Shown one piece after another: positions 10,082 to 18,277 of a stretch of DNA of 64,000 bases. Each line of letters begins with the position of its first letter. The first letter of the stretch is position 1. The notes below the pieces were generated by a model. That model was given only the letters and a program-made list of their open reading frames with translations, was not told the DNA's origin and did no database searches. The DNA is taken from NCBI GenBank assembly GCA_017432685.1, contig JAFRIR010000071.1:1-64000 (forward strand), in the 5' to 3' direction. The position numbers and the translations under genes are program-made. This stretch comes from Flexilinea sp. Lineage in GTDB: Bacteria > Chloroflexota > Anaerolineae > Anaerolineales > Anaerolineaceae.

Positions 10082-11445
10082 TGCGTCTGCATAATTTTTT
10101 TCGTACCGCGGATCCAATCAAGCCCGGTATCTATAAACATCAGGTTGAATTTCCTGATGGCGGATATAGGCGCATCCATCTGCGAGTTGAAAAAGACCTG
10201 AATGCCATTTTGTGGCTGAACGGGAATGAATCGTTCTATCTGAATGAAAGTGCCTCGGTTTTTACCTGGTTGCTGATGCATGAAAAAAATGACGATGAAG
10301 CGAAACGCATCCTTCGCATGCATTTTCGCAATGATCAGGCCTATACGGATTTTCTGAAGTTCAAGCCTTTGATGCAAGATGTGCTGGGGGGAAAAGCCGG
10401 CGCTTATGAGCTCTGTGACAGCGGTATTGACCTGGTCACTCCATTTTCGAAGATACCGGACGCGCCCTATCGAATGGATATTGCACTGACCTATGGCTGT
10501 AATAACCATTGTGCCCACTGTTACAATGAACCGGGGCGGGGGAAGATTTTATTGGGACTTGAACAATGGAAGCAGGTCCTCGACCGGCTGGATCAGATCG
10601 GTATTCCACACGTGGTCTTTACCGGTGGTGAACCGACATTGATCCCGTTTTTGCCGGAGCTTGTGGCGTATGCTGATAAACTTGGCATCGTCAGCGGGAT
10701 GAACACCAATGGCCGGCTGCTGCGGAATGAAGAGCTTACAGCCAAATTGGCAGCTGCTTCTCTGGATCATGTGCAGGTGACATTGGAGTCCATTGATCCG
10801 GATATCCATGATGCCATGGTAGGATCAAAAGGAGCCTGGGAAGAGACAGTTGACGGAATCCGCATGGCAGTAAAACATCATATCCATATCAACACGAATA
10901 CGACGCTGCTGACTCACAATGCATCCGTAGAAGCTGTCAACGCACTTTCCGATTTTCTGGCCGACCTTGGTGTGAGAACCTTCGGCTTAAATGCATTGAT
11001 TTGTTCCGGAAAAGGAAAAGATGTTGACAGTTCAATTGGTGCTGATCAGCTTCCACCCCTGCTCAAGGCTGCCAAAAATGCTGCAGAACGGAACGGACAA
11101 CATTTGCTATGGTACACACCGACACAATATTGTGTCTTCGATCCGGTGAAAGCTGAAGTTGGGTTCAAGTCCTGTTCGGCTGCCAAATACAGCATGTGTA
11201 TCGAACCTGACGGTACCGTTTTGCCCTGCCAGTCCTGGTATGAGCCGGTTGGTAACATATTGACGGATGAATGGGTAAAAATCTGGAATCATCCGCTTTG
11301 CCTGCGGCTGCGTGATAAAGAATATATGCCTTCTCCGTGCAGAAATTGTGAAAGCCTTGATATCTGTACCTGTGGCTGTCCGCTGGAAGTTGGAAAAAAC
11401 AGTCTGAAGGTTCAGCCTCGTTATGGCATTCCGGAATGTTTTTGA
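10081..11445 (+). CDS. Radical SAM/SPASM peptide-modifying-type enzyme with PqqD-like N-terminus
   Basis: This 454-residue protein has a PqqD-like region near residues 30-105, the kind of domain that binds a leader or substrate peptide. The radical SAM core follows, with Cys140, Cys144 and Cys147 as CX3CX2C for the SAM-cleaving [4Fe-4S] cluster and TGGEPT at 181-186. A C-terminal SPASM domain carries Cys365 and Cys383 (CX12GX4C), then Cys420, 423, 429 and 433 (CX2CX5CX3C) and Cys453. This is a complete SPASM pattern able to hold two auxiliary clusters. Enzymes of this type make thioethers or other crosslinks in peptides. The start overlaps the previous stop as TGATG, so translation is coupled. 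The Cys-Ala tail next door is the obvious candidate substrate. Confidence 0.9.
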   Translation: MRLHNFFRTADPIKPGIYKHQVEFPDGGYRRIHLRVEKDLNAILWLNGNESFYLNESASVFTWLLMHEKNDDEAKRILRMHFRNDQAYTDFLKFKPLMQDVLGGKAGAYELCDSGIDLVTPFSKIPDAPYRMDIALTYGCNNHCAHCYNEPGRGKILLGLEQWKQVLDRLDQIGIPHVVFTGGEPTLIPFLPELVAYADKLGIVSGMNTNGRLLRNEELTAKLAAASLDHVQVTLESIDPDIHDAMVGSKGAWEETVDGIRMAVKHHIHINTNTTLLTHNASVEAVNALSDFLADLGVRTFGLNALICSGKGKDVDSSIGADQLPPLLKAAKNAAERNGQHLLWYTPTQYCVFDPVKAEVGFKSCSAAKYSMCIEPDGTVLPCQSWYEPVGNILTDEWVKIWNHPLCLRLRDKEYMPSPCRNCESLDICTCGCPLEVGKNSLKVQPRYGIPECF

Positions 11446-12158
11446 TGAACCCTGTCATCGAAAAAAAACATCTGCGCTATTTGGCGCAGTCAGCATGGAC
11501 AAAACCCTTTCGGAAATTCCTTTATAAGAGGCTTCCGAAGGACAAACCTGTTTCCATGTTAGAAGTCGGATGCGGCACAGGTGTTCTGGTTGACTGCGTA
11601 AAAGATGAATTTCGGGGGAAGATCAATTTAATTGCCGGAGTGGATCTTGATCGATGTGTATTGGATTATGCGAAGGATAAAACATGTTTTATAGCTGTTC
11701 AGGCTGATGGGATGAAGCTGCCCTTTTCAAACGAGAGTTTTGAATTCGTCTTTTGCCATTATCTGCTTCTCTGGACATATTCGCCGGAACGTGTTATAAC
11801 GGAAATGAAACGGGTGACAAAAACCGGTGGACTGTGTGCAGTGATGGCAGAACCGGATTATGGCGAGTTAGAAGCTAAGCCCGAATCATTGACGAGACTG
11901 GCTCAAGAACAGGTGATGGCGCTTGAACGTCAGGGTGCAAAACTGAACAATGGACACTGTCTCGGAGAACTATTTCGGAGCGTCGGATTTCAAAACTGTC
12001 AGGCTGGATGCTATCAGCGTGGTCTTGTGAATCGGGATTTTCTTGCTCAGGAAATCTCTCAGATGATTGAAGACTGTGGAATACAATCTTTCAAAATAGA
12101 TGAAAAGGTTGATTATATTTATCATGTTCCGACGTATTATGCATATGCAGTGAAATAA
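11445..12158 (+). CDS. Class I SAM-dependent methyltransferase
   Basis: This 237-residue protein has the Rossmann-type motif I MLEVGCGTG near residues 38-46, an acidic residue ending strand 2 (GVDLD), and a motif I-like continuation FVFCHYLLLW. Its length and layout fit the UbiE/Methyltransf_11 group. I place the start at the ATG at 11445 because it overlaps the radical SAM stop as TGATG, exactly like the preceding junction; an ATG at 11436 is also possible. The coupling suggests it works with the radical SAM enzyme, for example methylating the modified product or a precursor. The substrate is not readable from sequence. Confidence 0.85.
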   Translation: MNPVIEKKHLRYLAQSAWTKPFRKFLYKRLPKDKPVSMLEVGCGTGVLVDCVKDEFRGKINLIAGVDLDRCVLDYAKDKTCFIAVQADGMKLPFSNESFEFVFCHYLLLWTYSPERVITEMKRVTKTGGLCAVMAEPDYGELEAKPESLTRLAQEQVMALERQGAKLNNGHCLGELFRSVGFQNCQAGCYQRGLVNRDFLAQEISQMIEDCGIQSFKIDEKVDYIYHVPTYYAYAVK

Positions 12159-12172
12159 ACTCAGAGGAAATA

Positions 12173-13324
12173 ATGAAATATCAATTTGATGAAATACCCA
12201 ATAGAAGAAATACAGATTGTATAAAATGGGACATCTTTCCGGAAGGTGACTTGGCGTTATGGGTCGCTGACATGGATTTTGCGGTCTGTCCGAAGATCAT
12301 CAGCGCTATTCAAAAGCGGTTGGAGCATCCTGTTTTCGGTTATACGATGGAAAGCGCTGAATTCAAGCAGGTCTTCTGTGAACGGATGGAAAAACGTTAT
12401 CACTGGAAGGTCTCACCGGAGGATATATTGCTTGTTCCCGGAATCGTTTCCGGCTTCAACTTTGCTATACGTGCGTTTTGCGGAAACGGGAATTCAGTCA
12501 TCTATCAAACGCCTGCCTATCCGCCTTTTATCGAAGGTCCGAAAAATTTCTGTATAGAAGGAATCAATAATGATCTTTATTACCGCAATGAAGAGCAGCT
12601 TTGGAAAATTGATTTTGAAAAATTTGGATCCCAGATCAGGGATAACACTTCGTTGTTCATTCTCTGCAATCCGCACAATCCTGTCGGGAGAACCTTCACC
12701 TCTGAAGAACTGACTCGTTTGGGCGAGATTTGTCTGAAACATGGCGTGAAGATCTGCTCTGATGAGATCCATTGTGAAATATTATATAAAGATTCGAAAC
12801 ATACCCCAATTGCTTCTTTGAATGAGCAGTTTGCCGCCAATACGATCACATTTATGGCTCCGAGTAAAACTTTCAATATTCCGGGCCTTGCCTGTTCGGT
12901 GGCGATTATTCAGAATTCGGAACTTCGGAATCAATTCAAAGAGGCCTATCGAGGTCTGGGCAGTTTTATCAGCGTTCTTTCTCAGGAAGCAGGTCTTGCC
13001 GCTTACAGGGACTGCGATGACTGGCTGGAAGAATTGATGGAATATCTGGAAAATAACGATAAGTTCGTGCGGAAATATTTGTCTGAGAATATTCCTCAGA
13101 TCAAAATGAATAAAAATGAGGCTACTTTCCTGATGTGGCTCGACTGTTCAGATCTGCCCATTGAGGGAAGTCCGGCGAAATTCTTTGCGAAAAACGCACA
13201 TGTCCAGCTTAATGACGGCGCTGCATTCGGAAAAGGTTACGAGAAATTTGTACGTCTGAATATCGGTACGAATCGCGCCACACTGGCAGAAGCGTTGGAA
13301 CGAATGAAGAAGGCTTTATCCTGA
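12173..13324 (+). CDS. MalY/PatB-type PLP-dependent C-S lyase (aminotransferase fold I)
   Basis: This 383-residue fold-type I PLP enzyme has NPHNPVGR (166-173), the pyridine-binding Asp in SDEIH (about 197), and the Schiff-base lysine in SKTFN (about K232). The opening FDEIPNRRNTDCIKWD followed by ALWVADMDF is diagnostic of the MalY/PatB subfamily. These enzymes mostly cleave cystathionine or cysteine conjugates to thiol, pyruvate and ammonia. It follows the methyltransferase by 14 bp. Its place behind a Cys-rich tail and a radical SAM enzyme may mean it supplies or removes sulfur, but ordinary methionine metabolism is an equally good explanation. Confidence 0.88.
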   Translation: MKYQFDEIPNRRNTDCIKWDIFPEGDLALWVADMDFAVCPKIISAIQKRLEHPVFGYTMESAEFKQVFCERMEKRYHWKVSPEDILLVPGIVSGFNFAIRAFCGNGNSVIYQTPAYPPFIEGPKNFCIEGINNDLYYRNEEQLWKIDFEKFGSQIRDNTSLFILCNPHNPVGRTFTSEELTRLGEICLKHGVKICSDEIHCEILYKDSKHTPIASLNEQFAANTITFMAPSKTFNIPGLACSVAIIQNSELRNQFKEAYRGLGSFISVLSQEAGLAAYRDCDDWLEELMEYLENNDKFVRKYLSENIPQIKMNKNEATFLMWLDCSDLPIEGSPAKFFAKNAHVQLNDGAAFGKGYEKFVRLNIGTNRATLAEALERMKKALS

Positions 13325-13353
13325 AGAAGAAGTTTCTCTGGCTTCCGGCAGCT

Positions 13354-13932
13354 GTGATTATTATGATTGGTCTGTTCATTACTGCCGGAAAATATCTTGT
13401 TTATTCCGATCCGATGGAGTCAGTAGATGTTATCGCGGTATTGAGTGGCAATGATGAGAGCCGGGTCCGTGAGGCAGCGGAACTTTACCATCAAGGGATC
13501 TCATATAATATTATTCTGTCGAGAACAAGCCAGACCTTCGGTGAATATGAACTTCCCTATACGATGCTTCAGGAAGAGATGCTGCAAAAACTGAATATTC
13601 CTGGTGGAGCGGTTTATATCGCCGAGGTTACTGCAAAAAACACGGGACAGGAGGCATCCGGGGTCAAAAAACGGATGTATGATTTGGGATATAACAGTGT
13701 AATGGTCGTTACTGATGCATGGCATACGCGGCGGGTAAAAATGATTTTTTCAGAATCTTTCCGCAATACGGGGTTCAGAGTTCTCATTCACCCGGTGCCT
13801 GATTCCGGTTACAACAAATACCTTTGGTGGCTGTCACCGGATGGCTGGAGTAAAACGGTCAGTGAGTATGTCCGTATCCTCGGTTACATAATCAAACGGG
13901 ATACGAACATACCGGATTATCCGGATTTTTGA
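13354..13932 (+). CDS. YdcF-like (DUF218) membrane-anchored protein
   Basis: This ~192-residue protein has an N-terminal hydrophobic anchor and a DUF218 domain, seen in DVIAVLSGNDESRVREAAELY, YNIILS, TAKNTGQEA and VVTDAWHTRRV. Members include SanA and YdcF, linked to envelope or vancomycin-tolerance functions without a firm reaction. The start is uncertain. GTG at 13354 truncates the anchor. A CTG at 13321, with GAAGAAGG at a suitable distance, would give LKKKFLWLPAAV ahead of it and a better signal-anchor, overlapping the malY-like stop. It belongs to the same co-directional run. Confidence 0.8.
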   Translation: MIIMIGLFITAGKYLVYSDPMESVDVIAVLSGNDESRVREAAELYHQGISYNIILSRTSQTFGEYELPYTMLQEEMLQKLNIPGGAVYIAEVTAKNTGQEASGVKKRMYDLGYNSVMVVTDAWHTRRVKMIFSESFRNTGFRVLIHPVPDSGYNKYLWWLSPDGWSKTVSEYVRILGYIIKRDTNIPDYPDF

Positions 13933-13933
13933 T

Positions 13934-14434
13934 ATGAAAGAAACGGTTATTCACCCGTTTGATCCCATATACGACCGTGATTCAAGAATCCTGATCCTCG
14001 GAACGATTCCTTCACCAAAGTCCAGAGAACAAAAATTTTATTATGGTCATCCGCAGAACCGGTTCTGGCGAATAATGACAGATATCTTTGGTGAAAAACC
14101 GCTGCTGACGGTTTCGGAGAAGTGCGATTTTCTGCATAAACATCACATTGCCCTTTGGGATGTTTTTGCGTCCTGTGAAATTCGTGGCGCGGATGATTCT
14201 TCAATCCGGAATGCGGTTCCGAATGATCTTGATCTTATTTTTGATGGATGTAAGATCCGGGCTGTTTTTACGAACGGTGGAAAGGCTTCTGCTGCATACA
14301 GAAAGTTTTTTCCTGAACATCATTCTATTCCCTGGTATCCACTGCCTTCTACAAGCCCGGCAAATTGTCGGAATTGGACTTATGAAACACTTTGCGAGGC
14401 CTGGCGAATAATCAGAGCAACCTCTTTAGCCTAA
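13934..14434 (+). CDS. DNA-deoxyinosine glycosylase-type (UDG superfamily) protein
   Basis: This 166-residue protein carries the signature ILGTIPSPKSREQKFYYGHP followed by NRFW, and LPSTSPAN near residue 138, as in the hypoxanthine/deoxyinosine branch of the uracil-DNA glycosylase superfamily. It would excise deaminated adenine from DNA in base-excision repair. The asparagine in the GHPQNRFW segment and the LPSTSPAN loop are the active-site elements I can see. The ATG follows the ydcF-like stop by one base, implying co-transcription, although function links it to no neighbour. It converges with rimO; 7-bp repeats lie at the junction. Confidence 0.85.
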   Translation: MKETVIHPFDPIYDRDSRILILGTIPSPKSREQKFYYGHPQNRFWRIMTDIFGEKPLLTVSEKCDFLHKHHIALWDVFASCEIRGADDSSIRNAVPNDLDLIFDGCKIRAVFTNGGKASAAYRKFFPEHHSIPWYPLPSTSPANCRNWTYETLCEAWRIIRATSLA

Positions 14435-14459
14435 AGTCTAATGCCTAATGTCTAAAGTC
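14432..14459. repeat. Heptamer tandem repeat (TAAAGTC/TAATGCC type)
   Basis: Four head-to-tail 7-mers: TAAAGTC, TAATGCC, TAATGTC, TAAAGTC. The repeat overlaps the end of rimO on the other strand and encodes its last residues and stop. It is one of four loci in the window with 7-bp periodicity. Confidence 0.7.
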
Positions 14460-15769
14460 TTAGCGCTTCCTATCAAATCATAATCTCCTACGGTGCCTGT
14501 GATTTGAACCGGAACGATTTCACCGAGGGGTGCATCGCCGCTGACGAACACAAGACCGTCAATTTCCGGCGCATCTCGGTAGGATCTGCCAACCAGCATT
14601 CCGTCTTCTTGAATTCCTTCAATCAGCACATCCAGGGTTTTGCCGATAAAGCGCAGGTTTATATCGTGAGAGATCTCTTGCTGGAGCAGATAGAGATGCT
14701 CCTGCCGTTCCAGCTTGACTTCTTCCGGTACATCGTCCGCAAATTTGGCGCTGGGGGTGTCCTTTTCGGAATAGTAAGGGAATACGCCGACACGGTCAAA
14801 TTCCATCGATTCGATGAATTGATAAAGCGCAGTGAACTCTTCCTCTGTTTCTCCGGGAAAACCGGTGATGAAGGTAGATCGGATCGCGATATGAGGCATC
14901 CGCTTTCTCATATATTCCAGCGTTTTACTGACCGAGTCCATATCACTTGGCCGCAGCATACGCTTTAATGTCTCAGGATGGGCATGCTGCAGAGGAATGT
15001 CCAGATATGGCAGAATATGGTTATCCTGAGCCATCAAATCAATCAGATGATCCGAGACAAATCCGGGAAATGCGTATAAAATGCGAATCCAGGGAATGTT
15101 GGGGGCTGCTTTTTCAATCTGTTCCAGCAGTTTTGGTAATGCATCCTTTTCACCGCGGTCTATGCCGTAAGCGGTGGTGTCCTGAGCGATAAGGATCAAT
15201 TCTCTGACACCCTGCGCATCCAGAACGGCTGCATCCTGAAGGATCTCCTCAACGGGACGGCTGTGCCAATCTCCTTTGATGTTGGGTATACCACAGAAAG
15301 CACAGCGTCGGCTGCAGCCATCCGCGATTTTTAGATAGGCGCTGTTTCCCTGTAGTGCGTACTGACTCAACTTGTCCATGTCAAACTGTGGCGTGACGGA
15401 ACGGAGAGAGGTACCTGAACGCAAATTGTTCAGTATCTGTGTGATTTGGTTTATTTTCCGTGTGCCGACAAATGCATCGATTTTTTTGCAGTGCATTTTG
15501 AGTTCATCTGAAAATCTTTCTGCCATGCAGCCGGCAGCCACCAGAATTTGTTTTTTCGATTTTTTCTTGGATAGTTCGTTGATCGTTTCTATCGCTTCTT
15601 CCCGGGCGGGTCGAATGAAACCGCAGGTGTTGACGATGATCACTTCTGCTTTGGACGGATCATTTTCAAAAATATATCCCTGTTTTGTGAGAAGGTTCCC
15701 CATTGTGGTAGAATCGACAGTATTTTTTGCACAGCCTAATGATACAAGGTGAAAGGTATTTGGTTTCAT
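14438..15769 (-). CDS. rimO: Ribosomal protein uS12 methylthiotransferase RimO
   Basis: This 443-residue enzyme is a radical SAM methylthiotransferase. The N-terminal MTTase domain holds the auxiliary cluster ligands Cys13 (LGCAKNTVDS), Cys49 and Cys81. The radical SAM cluster is at Cys152, Cys156 and Cys159 (CSRRCAFC), followed by IPNIKG, which favours RimO over MiaB. A TRAM domain ends the protein. It methylthiolates an aspartate of ribosomal protein uS12. It lies directly downstream of the RodZ-like gene, 14 bp apart. The last few codons and stop are made of a heptameric repeat, so the extreme C-terminus is probably not conserved. Confidence 0.93.
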   Translation of the reverse strand: MKPNTFHLVSLGCAKNTVDSTTMGNLLTKQGYIFENDPSKAEVIIVNTCGFIRPAREEAIETINELSKKKSKKQILVAAGCMAERFSDELKMHCKKIDAFVGTRKINQITQILNNLRSGTSLRSVTPQFDMDKLSQYALQGNSAYLKIADGCSRRCAFCGIPNIKGDWHSRPVEEILQDAAVLDAQGVRELILIAQDTTAYGIDRGEKDALPKLLEQIEKAAPNIPWIRILYAFPGFVSDHLIDLMAQDNHILPYLDIPLQHAHPETLKRMLRPSDMDSVSKTLEYMRKRMPHIAIRSTFITGFPGETEEEFTALYQFIESMEFDRVGVFPYYSEKDTPSAKFADDVPEEVKLERQEHLYLLQQEISHDINLRFIGKTLDVLIEGIQEDGMLVGRSYRDAPEIDGLVFVSGDAPLGEIVPVQITGTVGDYDLIGSAKTLDIRH

Positions 15770-15783
15770 GGGAATCTCCTAAT

Positions 15784-17415
15784 TTATGGAATATAAGGCG
15801 TGGATGTATTGGTCGGCAGCGGTGTTTCCGGCTGCGGTGTATAAGTGGGTTCATAGGTGTTTGTCGGTGTCGGACTGAATTGTGGTGTTGGGGTGGCAGC
15901 CATGAACGGTGAAAAATCAATGGTCATCACTTCTCCAAGTTTTCCCGGGCGCCCAAGATTCTGCTGGTTGTAAACGATGCTGATCGCATCTGCGTTGCTG
16001 ATAGTCAGCTCTATCAGGTTTTCAGCATCAAAGGGGTAAGTATTGTTTGGCAATGTACGGCCGGAAAAGACTTCTTTCCCGTCAGATAGTACGGTCATCA
16101 ACGCTCGCTGGTTGGCGCTTACGAAAAGCTGGACCGGCTGGGATGAAGTGGATAGTTCGGGTTCCTCTTCTGTATCACTATCCGGTGTAACAATGATTGC
16201 ATAGGGATTGACGATGATGTCATCCAATTGGTTGGGCGTGATTGAGACAGTCGGGAGAAATTCCGGCGTTCTGGTGGTGTCCATGTACTGATCCAACAGG
16301 CTGATCCCGAAGTCCGTTGTGTTTTCAGCTACGGAACGTCGATATGCCGTGATCGTTATGGCACTGTAAATGATTATCCCTGCGATCCCGACGATTACAA
16401 AAATACCGATAAACAGATCCGGTGTAAAGAATTTCTTCAACCTGCCGGCTCTTTTTGTGGGTTTATGTTTGGAATCTTCTCCTCGATGGTTTTTTTTCTG
16501 TGAGAGCAGTTGCAGAGCGGTTGCAAATTTAAGCATGATCGCATCCACATCCAGGTCCAGAAAGGATGCATAGTTATTCAGCATTCCTCTTGCCTGGATG
16601 AGGGAAGGAAGCTCCTCGAATTTTCCGTTTTCCATGGAACTGAGGTAAATCGAACGAATCAGCGTCTGTGATTCACAGTCTTCCAGTGAAAGCGCTAACA
16701 TCGTTCTGCGGTCATTCAGTTGTGAACCGATGTCATCGAACAGATCCTGTGCGGATTCTTCAAGATCTGGTTTTGACGAAGGTTCCTGGGTTTTTTTTCT
16801 AAAGAGAGAAAAATTGAGAGGTTTCTCCTGCTTTTTCTTCTTCTTATTATTTCCCGTCTTATGTCTTTTATCGTTTTTTTTATCGTCTTCTGCAGCATTT
16901 TCTGAAAAAGTCTTGTCTCCATTCGACACGGTGTACTGGGCAGACTGCTGGTAAGGACCTGAAATTGGCGGTTGATATACTGGCACTACTTGCTGCGGAG
17001 CAGATTGGTTTATTCTGCTTTCAGACTGGAAAAAAGTGTTGTCTGTCGGCGGATTGGAGTTGACACTTACAGGCACATTTGCCTGTTGGATCGGTGTCTG
17101 ATAGCCGGAGCTTTGTACAGGAAGTGGAGCGATTTCTTCTGATGAGAAAATTCCATCAGATTTTTTTGCGGACAGGTTTGTACTGCCCGGATTGTCCCAT
17201 TCCTGAATGATATTTCCGGCACTGAGACCGAGGAATTCTGCATAAATTCTCAGAAAGCCGCGGGCTTGCACGGTGGAGGGGATGATCTCAGCTCTGCCGC
17301 TTTCAAGGGCCTGAAGGTAGGGAACGCGGATATGCAATGCATCTGAGGCGTCTTTAATGGAGACGCCCATCTGCTCTCTGGATTCGCGTAAGATATTGCC
17401 GGCTTCTAATGACAT
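15784..17415 (-). CDS. RodZ-like membrane protein with two HTH_25 domains
   Basis: This 543-residue protein contains two Xre/RodZ-type helix-turn-helix domains, at about 1-65 and 228-290. They are joined by a Gln/Pro-rich then Lys-rich linker. A transmembrane segment (about 333-357) follows, then an outer domain resembling DUF4115, and a C-terminal Thr/Pro-rich stretch. RodZ links MreB filaments to the envelope in cell-shape control; most RodZ proteins have one HTH. I place the start at 17415, where the first HTH begins. A longer reading would run into rplI. No ribosome-binding site precedes it, but a TATAAT ends 7 nt upstream, suggesting a leaderless mRNA. Confidence 0.82.
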   Translation of the reverse strand: MSLEAGNILRESREQMGVSIKDASDALHIRVPYLQALESGRAEIIPSTVQARGFLRIYAEFLGLSAGNIIQEWDNPGSTNLSAKKSDGIFSSEEIAPLPVQSSGYQTPIQQANVPVSVNSNPPTDNTFFQSESRINQSAPQQVVPVYQPPISGPYQQSAQYTVSNGDKTFSENAAEDDKKNDKRHKTGNNKKKKKQEKPLNFSLFRKKTQEPSSKPDLEESAQDLFDDIGSQLNDRRTMLALSLEDCESQTLIRSIYLSSMENGKFEELPSLIQARGMLNNYASFLDLDVDAIMLKFATALQLLSQKKNHRGEDSKHKPTKRAGRLKKFFTPDLFIGIFVIVGIAGIIIYSAITITAYRRSVAENTTDFGISLLDQYMDTTRTPEFLPTVSITPNQLDDIIVNPYAIIVTPDSDTEEEPELSTSSQPVQLFVSANQRALMTVLSDGKEVFSGRTLPNNTYPFDAENLIELTISNADAISIVYNQQNLGRPGKLGEVMTIDFSPFMAATPTPQFSPTPTNTYEPTYTPQPETPLPTNTSTPYIP

Positions 17416-17422
17416 GTTTATT

Positions 17423-17428
17423 ATTATA
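17423..17428 (-). promoter_or_regulatory. -10 box of a probable leaderless promoter for the RodZ-like gene
   Basis: On the minus strand TATAAT is followed by seven bases and then the ATG at 17415. Transcription would begin at or next to the start codon. No Shine-Dalgarno sequence is seen, and no good -35 box. Confidence 0.45.
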
Positions 17429-17451
17429 ACGGGATAAAACAGAAAACAGAA

Positions 17452-17481
17452 ATAAAAAAGGCCTTCCTGTGAGAAGACCTT
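17452..17481 (-). terminator. Terminator of rplI
   Basis: On the minus strand AAGGTCTTC pairs with GAAGGCCTT (one T-G pair) around a 6-nt loop and is followed by a T-run. It lies 34 bp after the rplI stop, and the following gene has its own -10 box. Confidence 0.85.
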
Positions 17482-17515
17482 ATGTTTGCCTAAAAGATTG
17501 GTATAGATTGTGTTC

Positions 17516-18049
17516 TTATGCTTCTGTGTTTTCAGCAGCCGCTTCAACGACTTCTTCAACAACTTCAACGGCTTCTTCAGCGTTCCCGCCGATGTTCGGG
17601 GTTTCGCCTTCGCGGTGGACCAGAACATTGATGACCGGAACGATATCGATGGTCAGACGAACGTGAGCCTTGTGTTCACCAAGAGTGCGGATCGGCTGGA
17701 TATCGATCATGCGTTTGTCGATTTCAATACCGGCTTTTTCGCTGATTTTATCTGCAACCATCTGAGAAGTGATGGAGCCGTAGAGTTTGCCCGTTTCTCC
17801 GGCTTTGCTTGCAAAAGTGATCCAGGCGCCGTTGATTCTTTCGGCAACAACGCTCATTTCGCTGCTCAGCTGTTTGCGAAGAACTTCAGCCTTCGAGCGA
17901 ATGTTTTCAGCCTGTTTCAGTGCGCCCGGGGTTGCCAGAACGGCGAATCCCTGCGGGATCAAATAGTTGCGTCCGTAGCCATCAGCAACTTTTTTGACGT
18001 CACCCGCATGTCCAAGATGATAAACATCTTTCAACAATAAGATTTTCAT
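17516..18049 (-). CDS. rplI: Large-subunit ribosomal protein bL9
   Basis: This 177-residue protein has the bL9 signature: MKILLLKDVYHLGHAGDVKK followed by VADGYGRNYLIPQGFA. A central helix and a C-terminal domain (KLYGSITSQMVADKI, KRMIDI) follow. bL9 binds 23S rRNA at the base of the L1 stalk. It ends with an acidic extension of about 25 residues (EEAVEVVEEVVEAAAENTEA) beyond the usual ~150-residue length. AGGGCTTGAC upstream provides a ribosome-binding site. The gene is apparently transcribed alone, since a terminator follows it. Confidence 0.95.
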   Translation of the reverse strand: MKILLLKDVYHLGHAGDVKKVADGYGRNYLIPQGFAVLATPGALKQAENIRSKAEVLRKQLSSEMSVVAERINGAWITFASKAGETGKLYGSITSQMVADKISEKAGIEIDKRMIDIQPIRTLGEHKAHVRLTIDIVPVINVLVHREGETPNIGGNAEEAVEVVEEVVEAAAENTEA

Positions 18050-18277
18050 TTAGTCAAGCCCTTTCAAAAATAATGAATTTCACATTTTGTCAGCGAAGGG
18101 TACAACGCTGACCAAACTATTTTATCAAAAGATTGAAATTCGTACAGAAAAATGTGATTGGATATTATATGGAAAAGGATTCAGATAATAATATTTTTCG
18201 CAATCATCTATTATAATAATACATTGATTGAATTTATGCCGACAAAACGGCAATAAAAAATGAAACAGTGAGGGAAC

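Noticed and set aside
17416..17628. N-terminal extension of the RodZ-like reading frame
   Set aside because: It overlaps rplI in another frame and its terminator, and is Lys/Leu-rich nonsense before the HTH domain.
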